A stretch of DNA of 64,000 nucleotides from Shimia isoporae (GTDB taxonomy: Bacteria > Pseudomonadota > Alphaproteobacteria > Rhodobacterales > Rhodobacteraceae). The notes under the pieces are model-generated. The model saw only the letters and a program-made list of their open reading frames with translations. It was not told the origin of the DNA and did no database searches. Shown here piece by piece: positions 27,348 to 36,368 of the stretch. The stretch lies in the NCBI RefSeq assembly GCF_004346865.1, contig NZ_SMGR01000001.1:744001-808000 (forward strand), in the 5' to 3' direction. Each line of letters begins with the position of its first letter. The first letter of the stretch is position 1. The translations under genes were made by a program, and so were the position numbers.

Positions 27348-27701
27348 ATGATTTCAGCCAGTTGTAATTGCGGCGTAGTGCGGTTCGAGTTGACGGAGGC
27401 GCCCAGCACCCTGGGCGCGTGTTACTGTTCCCGCTGCCGAAAGGCGGGGGCCAGCGCAATGGTCTTTATTAAGAAGGAGAGTCTGAACTGGGTATCCGGA
27501 CAAGATCAGATAGCGGTCTATCGCCCCCAGCAGCCGTACAAATATAAACGCTGTTTTTGCAAGATCTGCGGCACATCCCTTGGCGAGGTACTTTCGGAAG
27601 AGGCCAGTTTCCCGGTGTCAGCCAACGTTTTTGATGGCGATCTCGGTTTGCAGGTGCAATTTGAAGAACATGTCGAGGACAAGCCTTCTTGGATGGAGTA
27701 G
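27348..27701 (+). CDS. GFA (glutathione-dependent formaldehyde-activating-like) zinc protein
   Basis: 117 residues with the GFA/Mss4-like zinc-ligand pattern: CNCG near the N-terminus, CYCSRCRK (about residue 26-33), and CFCKICG (about 67-73). The fold binds one or two zinc ions and occurs in GFA and many uncharacterised homologues, so a role in formaldehyde metabolism is not implied. Confidence 0.9.
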   Translation: MISASCNCGVVRFELTEAPSTLGACYCSRCRKAGASAMVFIKKESLNWVSGQDQIAVYRPQQPYKYKRCFCKICGTSLGEVLSEEASFPVSANVFDGDLGLQVQFEEHVEDKPSWME

Positions 27702-27728
27702 GGCGCGGGACATCCGCGCCCGGCAGGG

Positions 27729-28499
27729 TCAGTAAAAAGCCTTGGCCTGTTCGGTAATTGCTTTCATTGCCACAGCATATGGTGTGGGGCCGAAGCTGAT
27801 GCGACCTACGCCAAGTGCCGCGAGCGGGGCGATTTGTGCTGTCACGTCTCGCAACATGACATTCACCGGCAGGGGACTTTCGGTGCAGACTTTCTGGATC
27901 AGGTCCGGATCCGAAAGGCCTGGGACGAAAAAGCTGTCACCGCCTGCCTCTGCATAGGCTGCTGCGCGTTCCAGCGCCTCTGGTATGTGGCTGGCGTGAT
28001 CCTCGGGCTTGGATTGCAAGAACAGGTCGGTGCGGGCGTTTATGACAATTGGAATACCTGTCTGATCACCGGCTGCGCGCACTGCTTTGACACGACTGGT
28101 TTGCTCGTCGATCGCATGTAGCCCTTTGCCTTTTACGACGCGGTCCTCGAAGTTGAGACCCACAGCACCGGCCGAAATCAACCGTTCGACATTGAGCGAG
28201 ACCTCTTCCGGAGCCATCGCGTAACCGCCTTCGAAATCCACCGTGAGAGGAAGGTCGTTGGTTGCGACGATCCGTTCCACAATTGAAAACAGAAACTCCA
28301 TTGGTAGAGACTCACCGTCCCGAAAGCCTTGCGCTTCTGCCACGGACCAGCTTCCCGTAGCCAGCGCTTTGGCGCCCGCTTTGGCGACCGCGCCTGCGCT
28401 GCCCGCGTCCCAAATATTATAGAGAACAACCGGTGTTCCGGGCAGATGCAAAGCCTTGAGGGTTTCGGCCTTTTGAGCGGAGGATGGTGTGTCGATCAT
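27729..28499 (-). CDS. Isocitrate lyase / PEP mutase superfamily protein
   Basis: 256 residues from ATG 28499, which overlaps the stop of the ada-like gene by 4 bp (ATGA). A longer frame from 28565 lies inside that gene and is rejected. The TIM barrel shows LHLPGTPVVLYNIWDAGSAG, LPLTVDFEGGYA, GAVGLNFEDRV (metal-binding ED), and IPIVINARTDLFL. The KKCGH signature of true isocitrate lyases is missing, so it is closer to the PEP-mutase/2-methylisocitrate-lyase-like group of unknown substrate. Confidence 0.88.
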   Translation of the reverse strand: MIDTPSSAQKAETLKALHLPGTPVVLYNIWDAGSAGAVAKAGAKALATGSWSVAEAQGFRDGESLPMEFLFSIVERIVATNDLPLTVDFEGGYAMAPEEVSLNVERLISAGAVGLNFEDRVVKGKGLHAIDEQTSRVKAVRAAGDQTGIPIVINARTDLFLQSKPEDHASHIPEALERAAAYAEAGGDSFFVPGLSDPDLIQKVCTESPLPVNVMLRDVTAQIAPLAALGVGRISFGPTPYAVAMKAITEQAKAFY

Positions 28500-29569
28500 G
28501 CTGGGAGCCTTTCGGATGATGTGCGGTACTGCTGTTCGATTTCGAGAAGTTTCTGTTTGCGCCAAAGGCCGCCGCCGTATCCCGTCAGCGCGCCGTCAGC
28601 ACCCAACACGCGGTGACACGGTATCACCACGGCGATCTGGTTTGCACCATTGGCGCGTGCAACGGCGCGGGTCGCTGTCGGACGGCCGATTTCTCGCGCG
28701 ATTTGTGAATAGCTTCGTGTGTGCCCGGCCGGGATAGCCAGCAGGGCATGCCATACCTCTTTTGTGAATGCGCTGCCGTGCAGGGCAAGCGGCGTGGCAA
28801 AGGTGTCATTGCGACCGGAGAAAAACGCACTCAGTTCGGCTTCAATCTGATCCGTGGGTCCAAAACGACCCAGTCCCAGATCTCCCTTTGCGTGCGCGCG
28901 AAGACGGGACAGTTCTCGCGGCAGGGCCTTTCGGTCCGTGAATTCCAGAAGATGCAGGTGGCTTGTGGACGAGACGGCGATCATGTCGCCCAATGTCGTA
29001 CTGATCCAGTCAGCTCGCAAAAATCCGCCCGATGGAAGTGAGGAGGGCGGACAGCCCAGCAGTTTGGCAAAGGCCGTACGAAAGGCTTGAGGACTGTCAA
29101 ATCCTGCCTCGTGTTGCGCGGAAATAACGGAGTCGCCGCCGGCCAGCGTTTCAAACCCTTCTCTCAGACGACGTTGACGAGCCATTTCGAGAAACGTGAT
29201 GCCAAACTGTCGTTTGAAGCTGCGCCGCACGGTAGACAAGTCAAAGCCCATTTGCGTGATGTGGCTTTCTGACCATCTGATGTCTGGACGTTTGTCCAGG
29301 GCGTTCAACAAAGCCGAAATGGCCGGATCTGCCTGCGCCGCCGGCTGAAGGGGATGGCACCGCTTGCAAGCCCTGTAGCCAGCTTCAATGCACTCCCCAA
29401 TCGTGGAAAAGAAAGTACAGTTTTCCGGTTTCGGTTTGCGGGCTGGGCACGTCAGCCGGCAGAAGATGCCAGTGGTCGCCACGCAGACAAAGACCTGACC
29501 ATCGTAGCGGTCATCGCGCTTCAGGAGGGCCTCATAGAGTGTGTTGTGGTCGGGCAATTCAAACAGCAT
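28496..29569 (-). CDS. ada: Ada-type bifunctional DNA methylation-repair regulator
   Basis: 357 residues. The N-terminal Ada zinc domain has FCRLTCPARKPKPENCTFF and RACKRCHP, giving the four zinc cysteines and the phosphotriester acceptor Cys. A central AraC helix-turn-helix (about residues 85-180) follows, then the O6-alkylguanine methyltransferase domain with the acceptor motif VIPCHRVLGADGALTGYGGG. On methylation the protein becomes an activator of repair genes. The stop overlaps the isocitrate-lyase-superfamily gene downstream, so both probably belong to the same regulon. Confidence 0.94.
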   Translation of the reverse strand: MLFELPDHNTLYEALLKRDDRYDGQVFVCVATTGIFCRLTCPARKPKPENCTFFSTIGECIEAGYRACKRCHPLQPAAQADPAISALLNALDKRPDIRWSESHITQMGFDLSTVRRSFKRQFGITFLEMARQRRLREGFETLAGGDSVISAQHEAGFDSPQAFRTAFAKLLGCPPSSLPSGGFLRADWISTTLGDMIAVSSTSHLHLLEFTDRKALPRELSRLRAHAKGDLGLGRFGPTDQIEAELSAFFSGRNDTFATPLALHGSAFTKEVWHALLAIPAGHTRSYSQIAREIGRPTATRAVARANGANQIAVVIPCHRVLGADGALTGYGGGLWRKQKLLEIEQQYRTSSERLPA

Positions 29570-29906
29570 GAAGACAGCCTAACATCTGCGCAAAAGACGT
29601 CAGCCAGAAATCGGGCACGTATTTTGAAAAGTGTGGACGCGCCTCTTGGACGCTTAGAAGGCCAAGCGAAAGTGCCCTGGGCTTTTTGTTGCGAATCAAT
29701 AGCTTCTCTGCGCTGCGGCGCTGGAGGACGAGCTGGCACCATCGGTAAATTGGGCATTTGTTTTGCGCAAGACAGGCCAAAATCGGCGGATTTAGGCGGA
29801 AAACACCCCTCTGGGCCTGCCTTTCCGTTTCCGTTTCGGGCGTTTCTACCTATAGTCGGGAGGATGCATGCGCAAAGACCTGCACGTCCTCAGGGAGACA
29901 TAGCCG
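29570..29906. other. 337-bp divergent intergenic region between ada and ihfB
   Basis: Holds the start regions of ada (minus) and ihfB (plus). No RNA gene is recognised. Near its right end, an SD-led mini-frame ATG 29868 to TAG 29903 codes for MRKDLHVLRET and stops 3 bp before the ihfB start. Confidence 0.5.
29868..29903 (+). CDS. Possible 11-codon leader peptide upstream of ihfB
   Basis: ATG at 29868 is preceded by GGGAGG at 4-nt spacing and the frame stops at TAG 29901-29903, immediately before the ihfB start at 29907; the ihfB ribosome binding site AGGGAG lies inside the mini-frame. Translation could therefore be coupled. It has no known homologue to me and may be fortuitous. Confidence 0.25.
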   Translation: MRKDLHVLRET

Positions 29907-30188
29907 ATGATCCGTTCGGAACTGATTCAGAAAATTGCAGATGAAAACCCCCACCTTTACCAGCGCGACGTTGAGCGCATCGTGAACACGATCTTTGACG
30001 AGATCACGGATGCGATGAGTGATGGCGACCGTGTAGAGCTTCGGGGCTTTGGTGCATTCTCGGTCAAAAAGCGCGATGCCCGTACGGGCCGTAATCCGCG
30101 CACTGGTGAGTCGGTAGAAGTAGAAGAGAAACACGTGCCCTTCTTCAAGACGGGCAAGTTGCTGCGTGACCGACTGAACGGGAAGTAA
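29907..30188 (+). CDS. ihfB: Integration host factor subunit beta
   Basis: 93 residues, standard IHF/HU length. The DNA-bending arm [24 protein letters not shown] is typical; [27 protein letters not shown] marks IHF-beta rather than HU or IHF-alpha. Acts as a heterodimer with IhfA. Followed after 1 bp by the lapA-like gene, so co-transcribed. Confidence 0.96.
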   Translation: MIRSELIQKIADENPHLYQRDVERIVNTIFDEITDAMSDGDRVELRGFGAFSVKKRDARTGRNPRTGESVEVEEKHVPFFKTGKLLRDRLNGK

Positions 30189-30189
30189 A

Positions 30190-30540
30190 ATGCGCTATCT
30201 GCGTTATGCGTTTCTGGGCGCCCTTGGTGTCGTCCTTATTGCTGTTTGTCTTGCAAACCGCGACCTTGTGACCCTCACCCTTTTGCCCGCCGCACTCGGC
30301 GATCTGCTGGGGATGAATTTCTCAATCAGCCTGCCTCTGTTTGTGGTGATCCTTGGCGCGATTGTTGTCGGCCTCCTGGTGGGGTTCGTCTGGGAATGGC
30401 TGCGGGAACACCGCCATCGAGCGGACAAGAGCAAGGCAGAAAAAGAGCTTCACAAGACCAAGCGTGAGGTTCGGCGTCTCAAGGGGAAGCAGGCCGAGAA
30501 CAAAGACGAGGTTCTCGCCTTGCTGGACGAAGCCAGCTGA
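30190..30540 (+). CDS. LapA-domain membrane protein
   Basis: 116 residues with two transmembrane helices (about residues 5-22 and 46-70) and a charged C-terminal coiled coil (HRADKSKAEKELHKTKREVRRLK). This is the lipopolysaccharide assembly protein A domain architecture, found after ihfB in many proteobacteria. In E. coli LapA/LapB influence LPS synthesis through LpxC stability. Confidence 0.88.
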   Translation: MRYLRYAFLGALGVVLIAVCLANRDLVTLTLLPAALGDLLGMNFSISLPLFVVILGAIVVGLLVGFVWEWLREHRHRADKSKAEKELHKTKREVRRLKGKQAENKDEVLALLDEAS

Positions 30541-30578
30541 GGCTTTGCTTTTGGGGGCCGCTCTTGTAGGGCTAGCTC

Positions 30579-31223
30579 ATGGATATTCGCGTCAAGATCT
30601 GCGGGCTTAAAGAGCCTGAACACGTTGCGGCTGCGGCTCATGCCGGCGCTGCTTATGTGGGCTTTGTCTTTTTTGAGAAGTCGCCGCGCAACGTGAGTCT
30701 CCCGCGTGCACGGGATCTTGCGGTCGACGTGCCTGTCGGCGTGGCCAAGGTTGCACTCACCGTAAATGCAGAGGACGCTTTTCTGGATCAGCTTGTCGAC
30801 ACGGTTCCTCTGGACATGTTGCAGCTGCACGGCAAGGAAACTCCGGAGCGTGTTGCCCAAGTGCGGTCTCGCTACGGTTTGCCTGTGATGAAGGCAATCG
30901 GCATTGCCGAGGAAGCAGACGTTGCACAGATCGAGACATACGGGGCAGTCGCGGACCAGCTGCTGGTTGATGCTAAGGCGCCAAAAGGAGCCGCGTTGCC
31001 GGGCGGTAACGGGCTGTCGTTTGACTGGCGTCTGGTCAACCGCAAATATTGGCCGACACCCTGGATGCTGGCGGGAGGATTGACAGTGGACAATGTGGCA
31101 GAAGCCATCCGCATGACCGGAGCGCGGCAACTGGATTTGTCGTCTGGTGTCGAAAGCGCTCCCGGCATCAAGGATCCAGAGATGATCCGCGCCTTCATGG
31201 AGGCGGTGCGGAGCGTAAAATGA
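30579..31223 (+). CDS. trpF: Phosphoribosylanthranilate isomerase
   Basis: 214 residues. It catalyses the Amadori rearrangement in tryptophan synthesis. The catalytic Cys is in [12 protein letters not shown] and the catalytic Asp in [25 protein letters not shown] and [15 protein letters not shown] form the phosphate-binding end. The stop overlaps the next gene (sulfotransferase-like) by 4 bp, an unusual partner between trpF and trpB. Confidence 0.96.
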   Translation: MDIRVKICGLKEPEHVAAAAHAGAAYVGFVFFEKSPRNVSLPRARDLAVDVPVGVAKVALTVNAEDAFLDQLVDTVPLDMLQLHGKETPERVAQVRSRYGLPVMKAIGIAEEADVAQIETYGAVADQLLVDAKAPKGAALPGGNGLSFDWRLVNRKYWPTPWMLAGGLTVDNVAEAIRMTGARQLDLSSGVESAPGIKDPEMIRAFMEAVRSVK

Positions 31224-32221
31224 CCCGCACACTGTGGCTGCATATCGGCACTCACAAAACCGGAACCACGGCGATCCAATCGGCATTCCACAAGTATTCC
31301 GATGACGGTCTGCGGTATCTTGCGTTGCCGCACCCGAACCACTCCTTTCCGATACTGACAATGTTCCAGACGGACCCGGAGCGGTTTTTCTCCAATGCCC
31401 GAGTGCCTTATCCCTATCGGGACTTTGCGCGCAATCGCCCCAAGCTTTTGCACCGTTTCAAGCAACTTCTGGAACAGGATCGCCGAGACATCGTCATCTC
31501 GGGTGAGTCCATGTCGCGGCCCGGCTTTGCAGGTGGCCATGAGGCGCTGCTGGATTTTTGTCGTCCGCATTTTGACCGCGTGCAGGTGGTTGTCTACTTG
31601 CGGGAACCTGTTTCCTTTGTGACGAGCATGCTGGCCGAACGGATGAAAACGACCCCGACGGAGTTTCGACCGGTGCCTGAGAAGGCAATGTATCGCGCCC
31701 GCTTGGAACATTGGATCGATGCGGTCGGGCGAGACAATGTTCATGTTCGACCGTTCCATCGAGGTGCCTTCGGTGTGGGTGGCGTTGTCGCGGATTTCGG
31801 CGCCGTAGTGGGCGTCACCAAACCGCTGCCGGAGAACAAGGGAAGTAACATAAGCCCGTCGACCGAAGCTCTTGCTGTCACCAATCATTATCTGAGAAAG
31901 CCGGCTGGTGTCCTTGGGCAGCAGTGGAACCGGTACCTCAGCATTCTGGCCCGCGAGTTTCCCGGGCATCCTTTGGCCATCCCGACGAAACGGGTGGCTC
32001 TTTATCTGCGTGCAAACTCGGATGACATTGCGTGGGCCGAACGCTTGTTGGGTGAGCCATTCCAAGCCTATGAATCACACGCTGATGCGATCGAAGTTCG
32101 AGACGACGAGGTCTTTTGCAAAATTGCCGAAGATGCCCTGCCAGCCTTTCGAAAATGGGTGGCCCCCAAGGTGATTACTTCTCTTCCGTGGATGGTGCGC
32201 AAGGTGTTGGCGCCCAAATAG
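31220..32221 (+). CDS. Sulfotransferase-like protein
   Basis: 333 residues from ATG 31220, which overlaps the trpF stop. The N-terminus reads [19 protein letters not shown], matching the 5'-phosphosulfate-binding loop (KTGTTxxQ) of PAPS-dependent sulfotransferases. A second PAPS-contact-like strand is [18 protein letters not shown] (the 3'-phosphate-binding Arg). The acceptor is unknown; a surface polysaccharide or lipid is plausible. It is inserted in what is otherwise a tryptophan gene cluster. Confidence 0.82.
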   Translation: MTRTLWLHIGTHKTGTTAIQSAFHKYSDDGLRYLALPHPNHSFPILTMFQTDPERFFSNARVPYPYRDFARNRPKLLHRFKQLLEQDRRDIVISGESMSRPGFAGGHEALLDFCRPHFDRVQVVVYLREPVSFVTSMLAERMKTTPTEFRPVPEKAMYRARLEHWIDAVGRDNVHVRPFHRGAFGVGGVVADFGAVVGVTKPLPENKGSNISPSTEALAVTNHYLRKPAGVLGQQWNRYLSILAREFPGHPLAIPTKRVALYLRANSDDIAWAERLLGEPFQAYESHADAIEVRDDEVFCKIAEDALPAFRKWVAPKVITSLPWMVRKVLAPK

Positions 32222-32266
32222 CGGGCGATTGGTCCGTGCCTCCTTGCCTCCCGTAATCTCCTTGAA

Positions 32267-32647
32267 ATGGGAGATCTCCGAATGGTTCTGGTAGCGATAG
32301 GTGCGGCGAAACTCTTGCATTGGTGGGACATGCCGCAATTTACCGTTCTCACGGCGCTGTCGCTGCGGCAGGCGCGGGCGATGGAAGAAAACCTGAGGGC
32401 AGACGTATTTCCGCACGCAAACCATTTCTTTTCCCTGACAGTCTGGACGTCACCGGCTGCGATGCGGCGTTTCGCGACGTCAGGTGCACATCGACATGCG
32501 TTGAAGATGGGCAGCAGATTGACCGATACCTCACGTTTTCACGTCTACTGGGCCGAGGAAATACCGCGCATTCCGGACGCTTTGGCGGAATGGCACACGG
32601 CCTTGCCGGAGCCGCTGCGAGCTCAGGTTCCGCGTGATGCTGCGTAA
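32267..32647 (+). CDS. Conserved hypothetical protein, possibly dimeric alpha/beta-barrel fold
   Basis: 126 residues; an internal ATG at 32282 (MVLVAIGA) is an alternative start. The order MPQFTVLTALSLRQARAM, HFFSLTVWTSPAAMRRFATSGAHRHALKM and FHVYWAEEIPRIPDALAEW recalls antibiotic-biosynthesis-monooxygenase-like barrels (beta strand, helix, SLTVW strand with AMRRF helix). No catalytic residues can be named. It lies between the sulfotransferase gene and trpB in the same direction. Confidence 0.6.
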   Translation: MGDLRMVLVAIGAAKLLHWWDMPQFTVLTALSLRQARAMEENLRADVFPHANHFFSLTVWTSPAAMRRFATSGAHRHALKMGSRLTDTSRFHVYWAEEIPRIPDALAEWHTALPEPLRAQVPRDAA

Positions 32648-32717
32648 TCACGCAGATTGCTCTTTCCAATCCTGATTCCCAGCCCTAGAAGAATTGAAAC
32701 ACCGCGGGAGAGGCACA

Positions 32718-33971
32718 ATGTCCAACGACCTTTTCAACAGCTTTATGAATGGCCCAGACGAGAAAGGCCGGTTCGGCCAGTTTGGCGGCCGCTTTGTCAG
32801 CGAAACCCTTATGCCCCTGATCCTCGATCTGGAGGCAGAGTATGAAAAAGCCAAGGACGATCCGACCTTCTGGGCGGAAATGAATGATTTGTGGAAGCAC
32901 TATGTGGGTCGCCCGAGCCCTCTCTATTTTGCTTCCCGTATGACCGAAACCCTTGGCGGTGCCAAAATCTATCTGAAACGTGACGAGCTGAACCACACCG
33001 GCGCGCACAAGGTAAACAATGTGCTTGGTCAGATCATCTTGGCGCGTCGCATGGGCAAAACCCGCATCATTGCGGAGACAGGCGCCGGCCAGCACGGTGT
33101 TGCAACAGCAACGGTCTGTGCGAAATTCGGTCTGAAATGCGTGGTATACATGGGCGCGCATGACGTCCAACGCCAGGCGCCAAACGTGTTCCGGATGCGT
33201 CTTTTGGGCGCCGAAGTGGTGCCGGTTACCTCTGGTCGCGGCACGCTCAAGGATGCGATGAACGACGCGTTGCGCGATTGGGTGACCAACGTGCGCGATA
33301 CCTTCTATTGCATCGGCACAGTGGCCGGTCCGCACCCGTATCCGGCGATGGTTCGTGATTTTCAGTCGATTATTGGTAAGGAAGTGCGTTGGCAGTTGGA
33401 GGAGCATGAAGGCAAAGGCCGTTTGCCCGACACCGTGATCGCCGCCATTGGTGGTGGATCCAATGCCATGGGCCTTTTCTATCCGTTCCTAGACGACAAG
33501 TCCGTCAACATCATCGGCGTCGAAGCAGGCGGCAAGGGTGTTGACGAAAAAATGGAGCACTGTGCGTCGCTTACAGGGGGACGCCCTGGTGTGCTTCATG
33601 GCAATCGCACGTATCTTTTGCAGGATGACGACGGGCAAATCCTCGAGGGTTATTCGATTTCCGCCGGCCTGGATTACCCGGGCATCGGACCAGAACACAG
33701 CTGGCTCAACGACACCGGACGCGCCCAATATGTGTCGATTACAGACAAGGAAGCGCTTGAAGCGTTCCAGTTCTCCTGCGCACAGGAAGGCATCATTCCC
33801 GCGCTTGAGCCCTGCCACGCGCTGGCTCATGTAATGAAAATTGCGCCCAGCCTGCCCAAAGACCACGTGCTGGTCATGAACATGTGCGGTCGCGGGGACA
33901 AGGACGTTCAAACCGTTGCACGGTATCTTGGCTTTGACATGTCAGACACCGAGGGCCGTTCTGTAGAGTGA
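32718..33971 (+). CDS. trpB: Tryptophan synthase beta chain
   Basis: 417 residues from ATG 32718 (GGGAGAGG upstream; an earlier ATG at 32694 has no support). The PLP-lysine segment [15 protein letters not shown], the phosphate loop GGGSNAMG, and [13 protein letters not shown] are diagnostic. It condenses indole and serine. Its partner trpA is about 10 kb away on the other strand rather than directly downstream. Confidence 0.98.
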   Translation: MSNDLFNSFMNGPDEKGRFGQFGGRFVSETLMPLILDLEAEYEKAKDDPTFWAEMNDLWKHYVGRPSPLYFASRMTETLGGAKIYLKRDELNHTGAHKVNNVLGQIILARRMGKTRIIAETGAGQHGVATATVCAKFGLKCVVYMGAHDVQRQAPNVFRMRLLGAEVVPVTSGRGTLKDAMNDALRDWVTNVRDTFYCIGTVAGPHPYPAMVRDFQSIIGKEVRWQLEEHEGKGRLPDTVIAAIGGGSNAMGLFYPFLDDKSVNIIGVEAGGKGVDEKMEHCASLTGGRPGVLHGNRTYLLQDDDGQILEGYSISAGLDYPGIGPEHSWLNDTGRAQYVSITDKEALEAFQFSCAQEGIIPALEPCHALAHVMKIAPSLPKDHVLVMNMCGRGDKDVQTVARYLGFDMSDTEGRSVE

Positions 33972-33990
33972 TCTCTAAACGAGCTTTGAA

Positions 33991-34022
33991 AATGAGGGCG
34001 TCCGATTGGGCGCTCTTTTTTT
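33991..34022 (+). terminator. Probable terminator after trpB
   Basis: An imperfect hairpin (GAGGGCG ... GCGCTC, with mismatches) followed by seven T. The T-tract is convincing, the stem less so. Confidence 0.5.
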
Positions 34023-34115
34023 GGGGCGGAGCTTGCGGGAAAAACTCGCTGGACTTCCCTCTTGAAGGTCATCCTTAGGCAGCCCAAATTCGGGTATATG
34101 TTCAAAGGATTTGCC

Positions 34116-34436
34116 ATGTTGCGTCTGAACCGCTTTGTGACCGCTGTATGTCTTGGTCTGGCTTTTGCCGTGCCCGCCTCGGCTGATGTGGTCCAAGACT
34201 CCGTAGACGACGCGGTCGCGCAAATGACGCGCAACGGTGCACAGCAAATCAAGATCGACAAACGCCTGAATGGAAACACCCGCGTTATGGGGTACACAGA
34301 CGAAAATCAGTTTGTGATTATCGTCGACAAGAAAACCGGAGCAAGAGTCACGGATATGGTGCGGCCGCGCCCTCCGCAGGGACAGCCACACTGGTCCCAG
34401 CAGGGGCCGGATTTCGGTGACATCGGCGGCCGGTAG
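34116..34436 (+). CDS. Small periplasmic protein of unknown function
   Basis: 106 residues from ATG 34116, chosen because AAAGGA precedes it and it begins a clear Sec signal peptide (MLRLNRFVTAVCLGLAFAVPASA, cleavage after ASA). The mature part, about 83 residues, starts DVVQDSVDDAVAQMTRNG and has IKIDKRLNGNTRVMGYTDENQ, resembling a single small alpha/beta PepSY-like unit, then a Pro/Gln-rich tail. The function is unknown. Confidence 0.72.
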   Translation: MLRLNRFVTAVCLGLAFAVPASADVVQDSVDDAVAQMTRNGAQQIKIDKRLNGNTRVMGYTDENQFVIIVDKKTGARVTDMVRPRPPQGQPHWSQQGPDFGDIGGR

Positions 34437-34634
34437 CATCGTCACTTGGTGGCCGGATAGTGGTCGAACGCCAGAGTGGAACGGGTTCGGCACTTCGATG
34501 ACCGTTTTGCCAACGGTTTGAATTACACATCCTGTCCGTCCCTTCATGGTGCGATATGTGTCGGGCACGCGCTCCGACAGGATCCTCGCAAAGGGGACCG
34601 CAGATCGGAAGTGACCCCGAAGCGGCGACTTGCG

Positions 34635-35021
34635 TTACCCCGGATGCGCGTCGATGCGGTGTTGCTCAAGCACCCGCATAGGGACAATATCCAAGGCACG
34701 CTGATGGGTGCCGGCCAAATGGACTTTTGGTGCGCAGCCCTCGTCATGGGCTTGTAGAAAACGAGCGGCACAAAGACACCACTGGTCACCGGGTTTGAGG
34801 CCTGCAAAACCGAACTCCGGTCTTGGCGTAGAGAGGTCGTTGCCGACGTATTTTGAATAGGCGAGAAACTCGGCCGTCATGACAGCACAGACAGTGTGAC
34901 TGCCGGTGTCTTCGGCGCAGGTATTGCACGCTCCGTCACGGAAGTAGCCTGTTAAAGGGTCGTGGGAGCAAGGTACGAGCGCCTCGCCCAGCACATTCAC
35001 GGATGGGTCTTTTTCAATCAT
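34635..35021 (-). CDS. DUF2237 family protein
   Basis: 128 residues: NVLGEALVPCSHDPLTGYFRDGACNTCAEDTGSHTVCAVMTAEFLAYSKYVGNDL and PGDQWCLCAARFLQA are the conserved DUF2237 blocks, with several conserved Cys. The function of the family is unknown. Confidence 0.9.
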   Translation of the reverse strand: MIEKDPSVNVLGEALVPCSHDPLTGYFRDGACNTCAEDTGSHTVCAVMTAEFLAYSKYVGNDLSTPRPEFGFAGLKPGDQWCLCAARFLQAHDEGCAPKVHLAGTHQRALDIVPMRVLEQHRIDAHPG

Positions 35022-35121
35022 ACGCCGACCATGGCACGGCTTAACGCGTTGGCAAAGCCTGTCGACAGTATTGTGATGCGATCCGATCTACGAGTTCTTT
35101 GTTGACCGGAACTCTCCAACG

Positions 35122-36288
35122 CTACCGAAGCCCTGAGGCAATCTCGCGGAACAGCGCAATGTTGTCGTCGTTCACGCCCTTGTCCTTGAACTTGCGGTCC
35201 GCGGAGTTGACAGCAATCACAACACCTGCGGCGCGGTCGATATAGATATATTGTCCATACACGCCGATGCCAAAGAACTCACCCTCACGAGGGTCTTTGG
35301 GCATCCACCATTGATAGCCGTAGTGCAGCTTGCCTTCGCCGGTATTGGCGCTGGGAACAGTGGACGCGGCCACCCAATCTGCGGGCACAATCTGCTCGCC
35401 ATTTGCCATGCCGTTTTGCAAGAACATCTGTCCAAACTTTGCATAGTCTCGCGTGCGGATGTTCAGCCCGCCCAAAACAAATGCCACTCCTTCCCCATCG
35501 GTCACGTAATATGGTGAAGCTTCGTAGCCGAGCTTGGAGACAATTTTCTCAGACAGGAGCGAGGCAACATCCCTGCCAGTTGCGCCGCGGATCACCATGC
35601 CGAGTACATGGGTATCTATAGACACGTACTGAAACTGCTTGCCGGGAGGCGCAAAGGTTTCGTTCAGGCTTGCCGCAAAGCCGTCCAATGTGCCGCCAAG
35701 GGCCACAACTCGCCCCATGCGGTTGATGTCACTGTCATAATCCAGATAGTCCTCGTTGAACGTGACGCCAGATGACATCTGCAAAACGTTTTTGACGGTT
35801 GCTCCGTCATAGGCAGTGCCCGTCAACAAGGGCGCATATTTGGTGACGGGATCGTCGATGCTTTCGATGTGGCCCTCGGAAACAAGAATTCCCATGAGCG
35901 CAGAAAGATAGGATTTGGCCACTGACCAGCTGATACGTTGATCGGTGTCTTGCGTGCCGAGATGGTAGCTTTCATGCACCAGCGCACCGTCTTTTAGGAC
36001 AACAAGTGCCGTCACATTTCTGTCTTCAACCCACTGACTTGTGCGTGCAGGCAGCTCCGCCTCCGGCCCACTTGGCAGATTGATCACCGGCCCGTCTCCG
36101 CGGGCCACTTCACGACTTAAAAACGCGCCGTTCATATGGGAAAAGTTGTGGACGATCTTGTCCTCGGCAAACAGGGAATTGACCGCCATCAGGCGCATCA
36201 GTTCTTCGCGTTTTACAAACCCGACCACAGCGGCAGCCAAGATAAACATCAAAAGAATGCGGCCAAGCCACTTGCCAAACGTGCGCAT
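35122..36288 (-). CDS. Membrane-anchored serine hydrolase (beta-lactamase superfamily), second copy
   Basis: 388 residues with an N-terminal hydrophobic anchor (about residues 9-24). The SxxK nucleophile motif is Ser122-Val-Ala-Lys125 in RISWSVAKSYLSALMG, then FQYVSIDTHVLGMVIRGATG supplies the Tyr-x-Ser position, and the C-terminal GIGVYGQYIYID is where KTG lies in lactamases. The family includes EstB-like esterases and 6-aminohexanoate-dimer hydrolase. It resembles the gene at 1019-2353 in layout but has diverged strongly. Confidence 0.85.
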   Translation of the reverse strand: MRTFGKWLGRILLMFILAAAVVGFVKREELMRLMAVNSLFAEDKIVHNFSHMNGAFLSREVARGDGPVINLPSGPEAELPARTSQWVEDRNVTALVVLKDGALVHESYHLGTQDTDQRISWSVAKSYLSALMGILVSEGHIESIDDPVTKYAPLLTGTAYDGATVKNVLQMSSGVTFNEDYLDYDSDINRMGRVVALGGTLDGFAASLNETFAPPGKQFQYVSIDTHVLGMVIRGATGRDVASLLSEKIVSKLGYEASPYYVTDGEGVAFVLGGLNIRTRDYAKFGQMFLQNGMANGEQIVPADWVAASTVPSANTGEGKLHYGYQWWMPKDPREGEFFGIGVYGQYIYIDRAAGVVIAVNSADRKFKDKGVNDDNIALFREIASGLR

Positions 36289-36368
36289 GAATGTCTCCTC
36301 TCATATCGGGGGAACTTGATCACCTGACGGTCGATCTCCGCAAGTCTTACCTTGGGTCAGAGCGGTGA

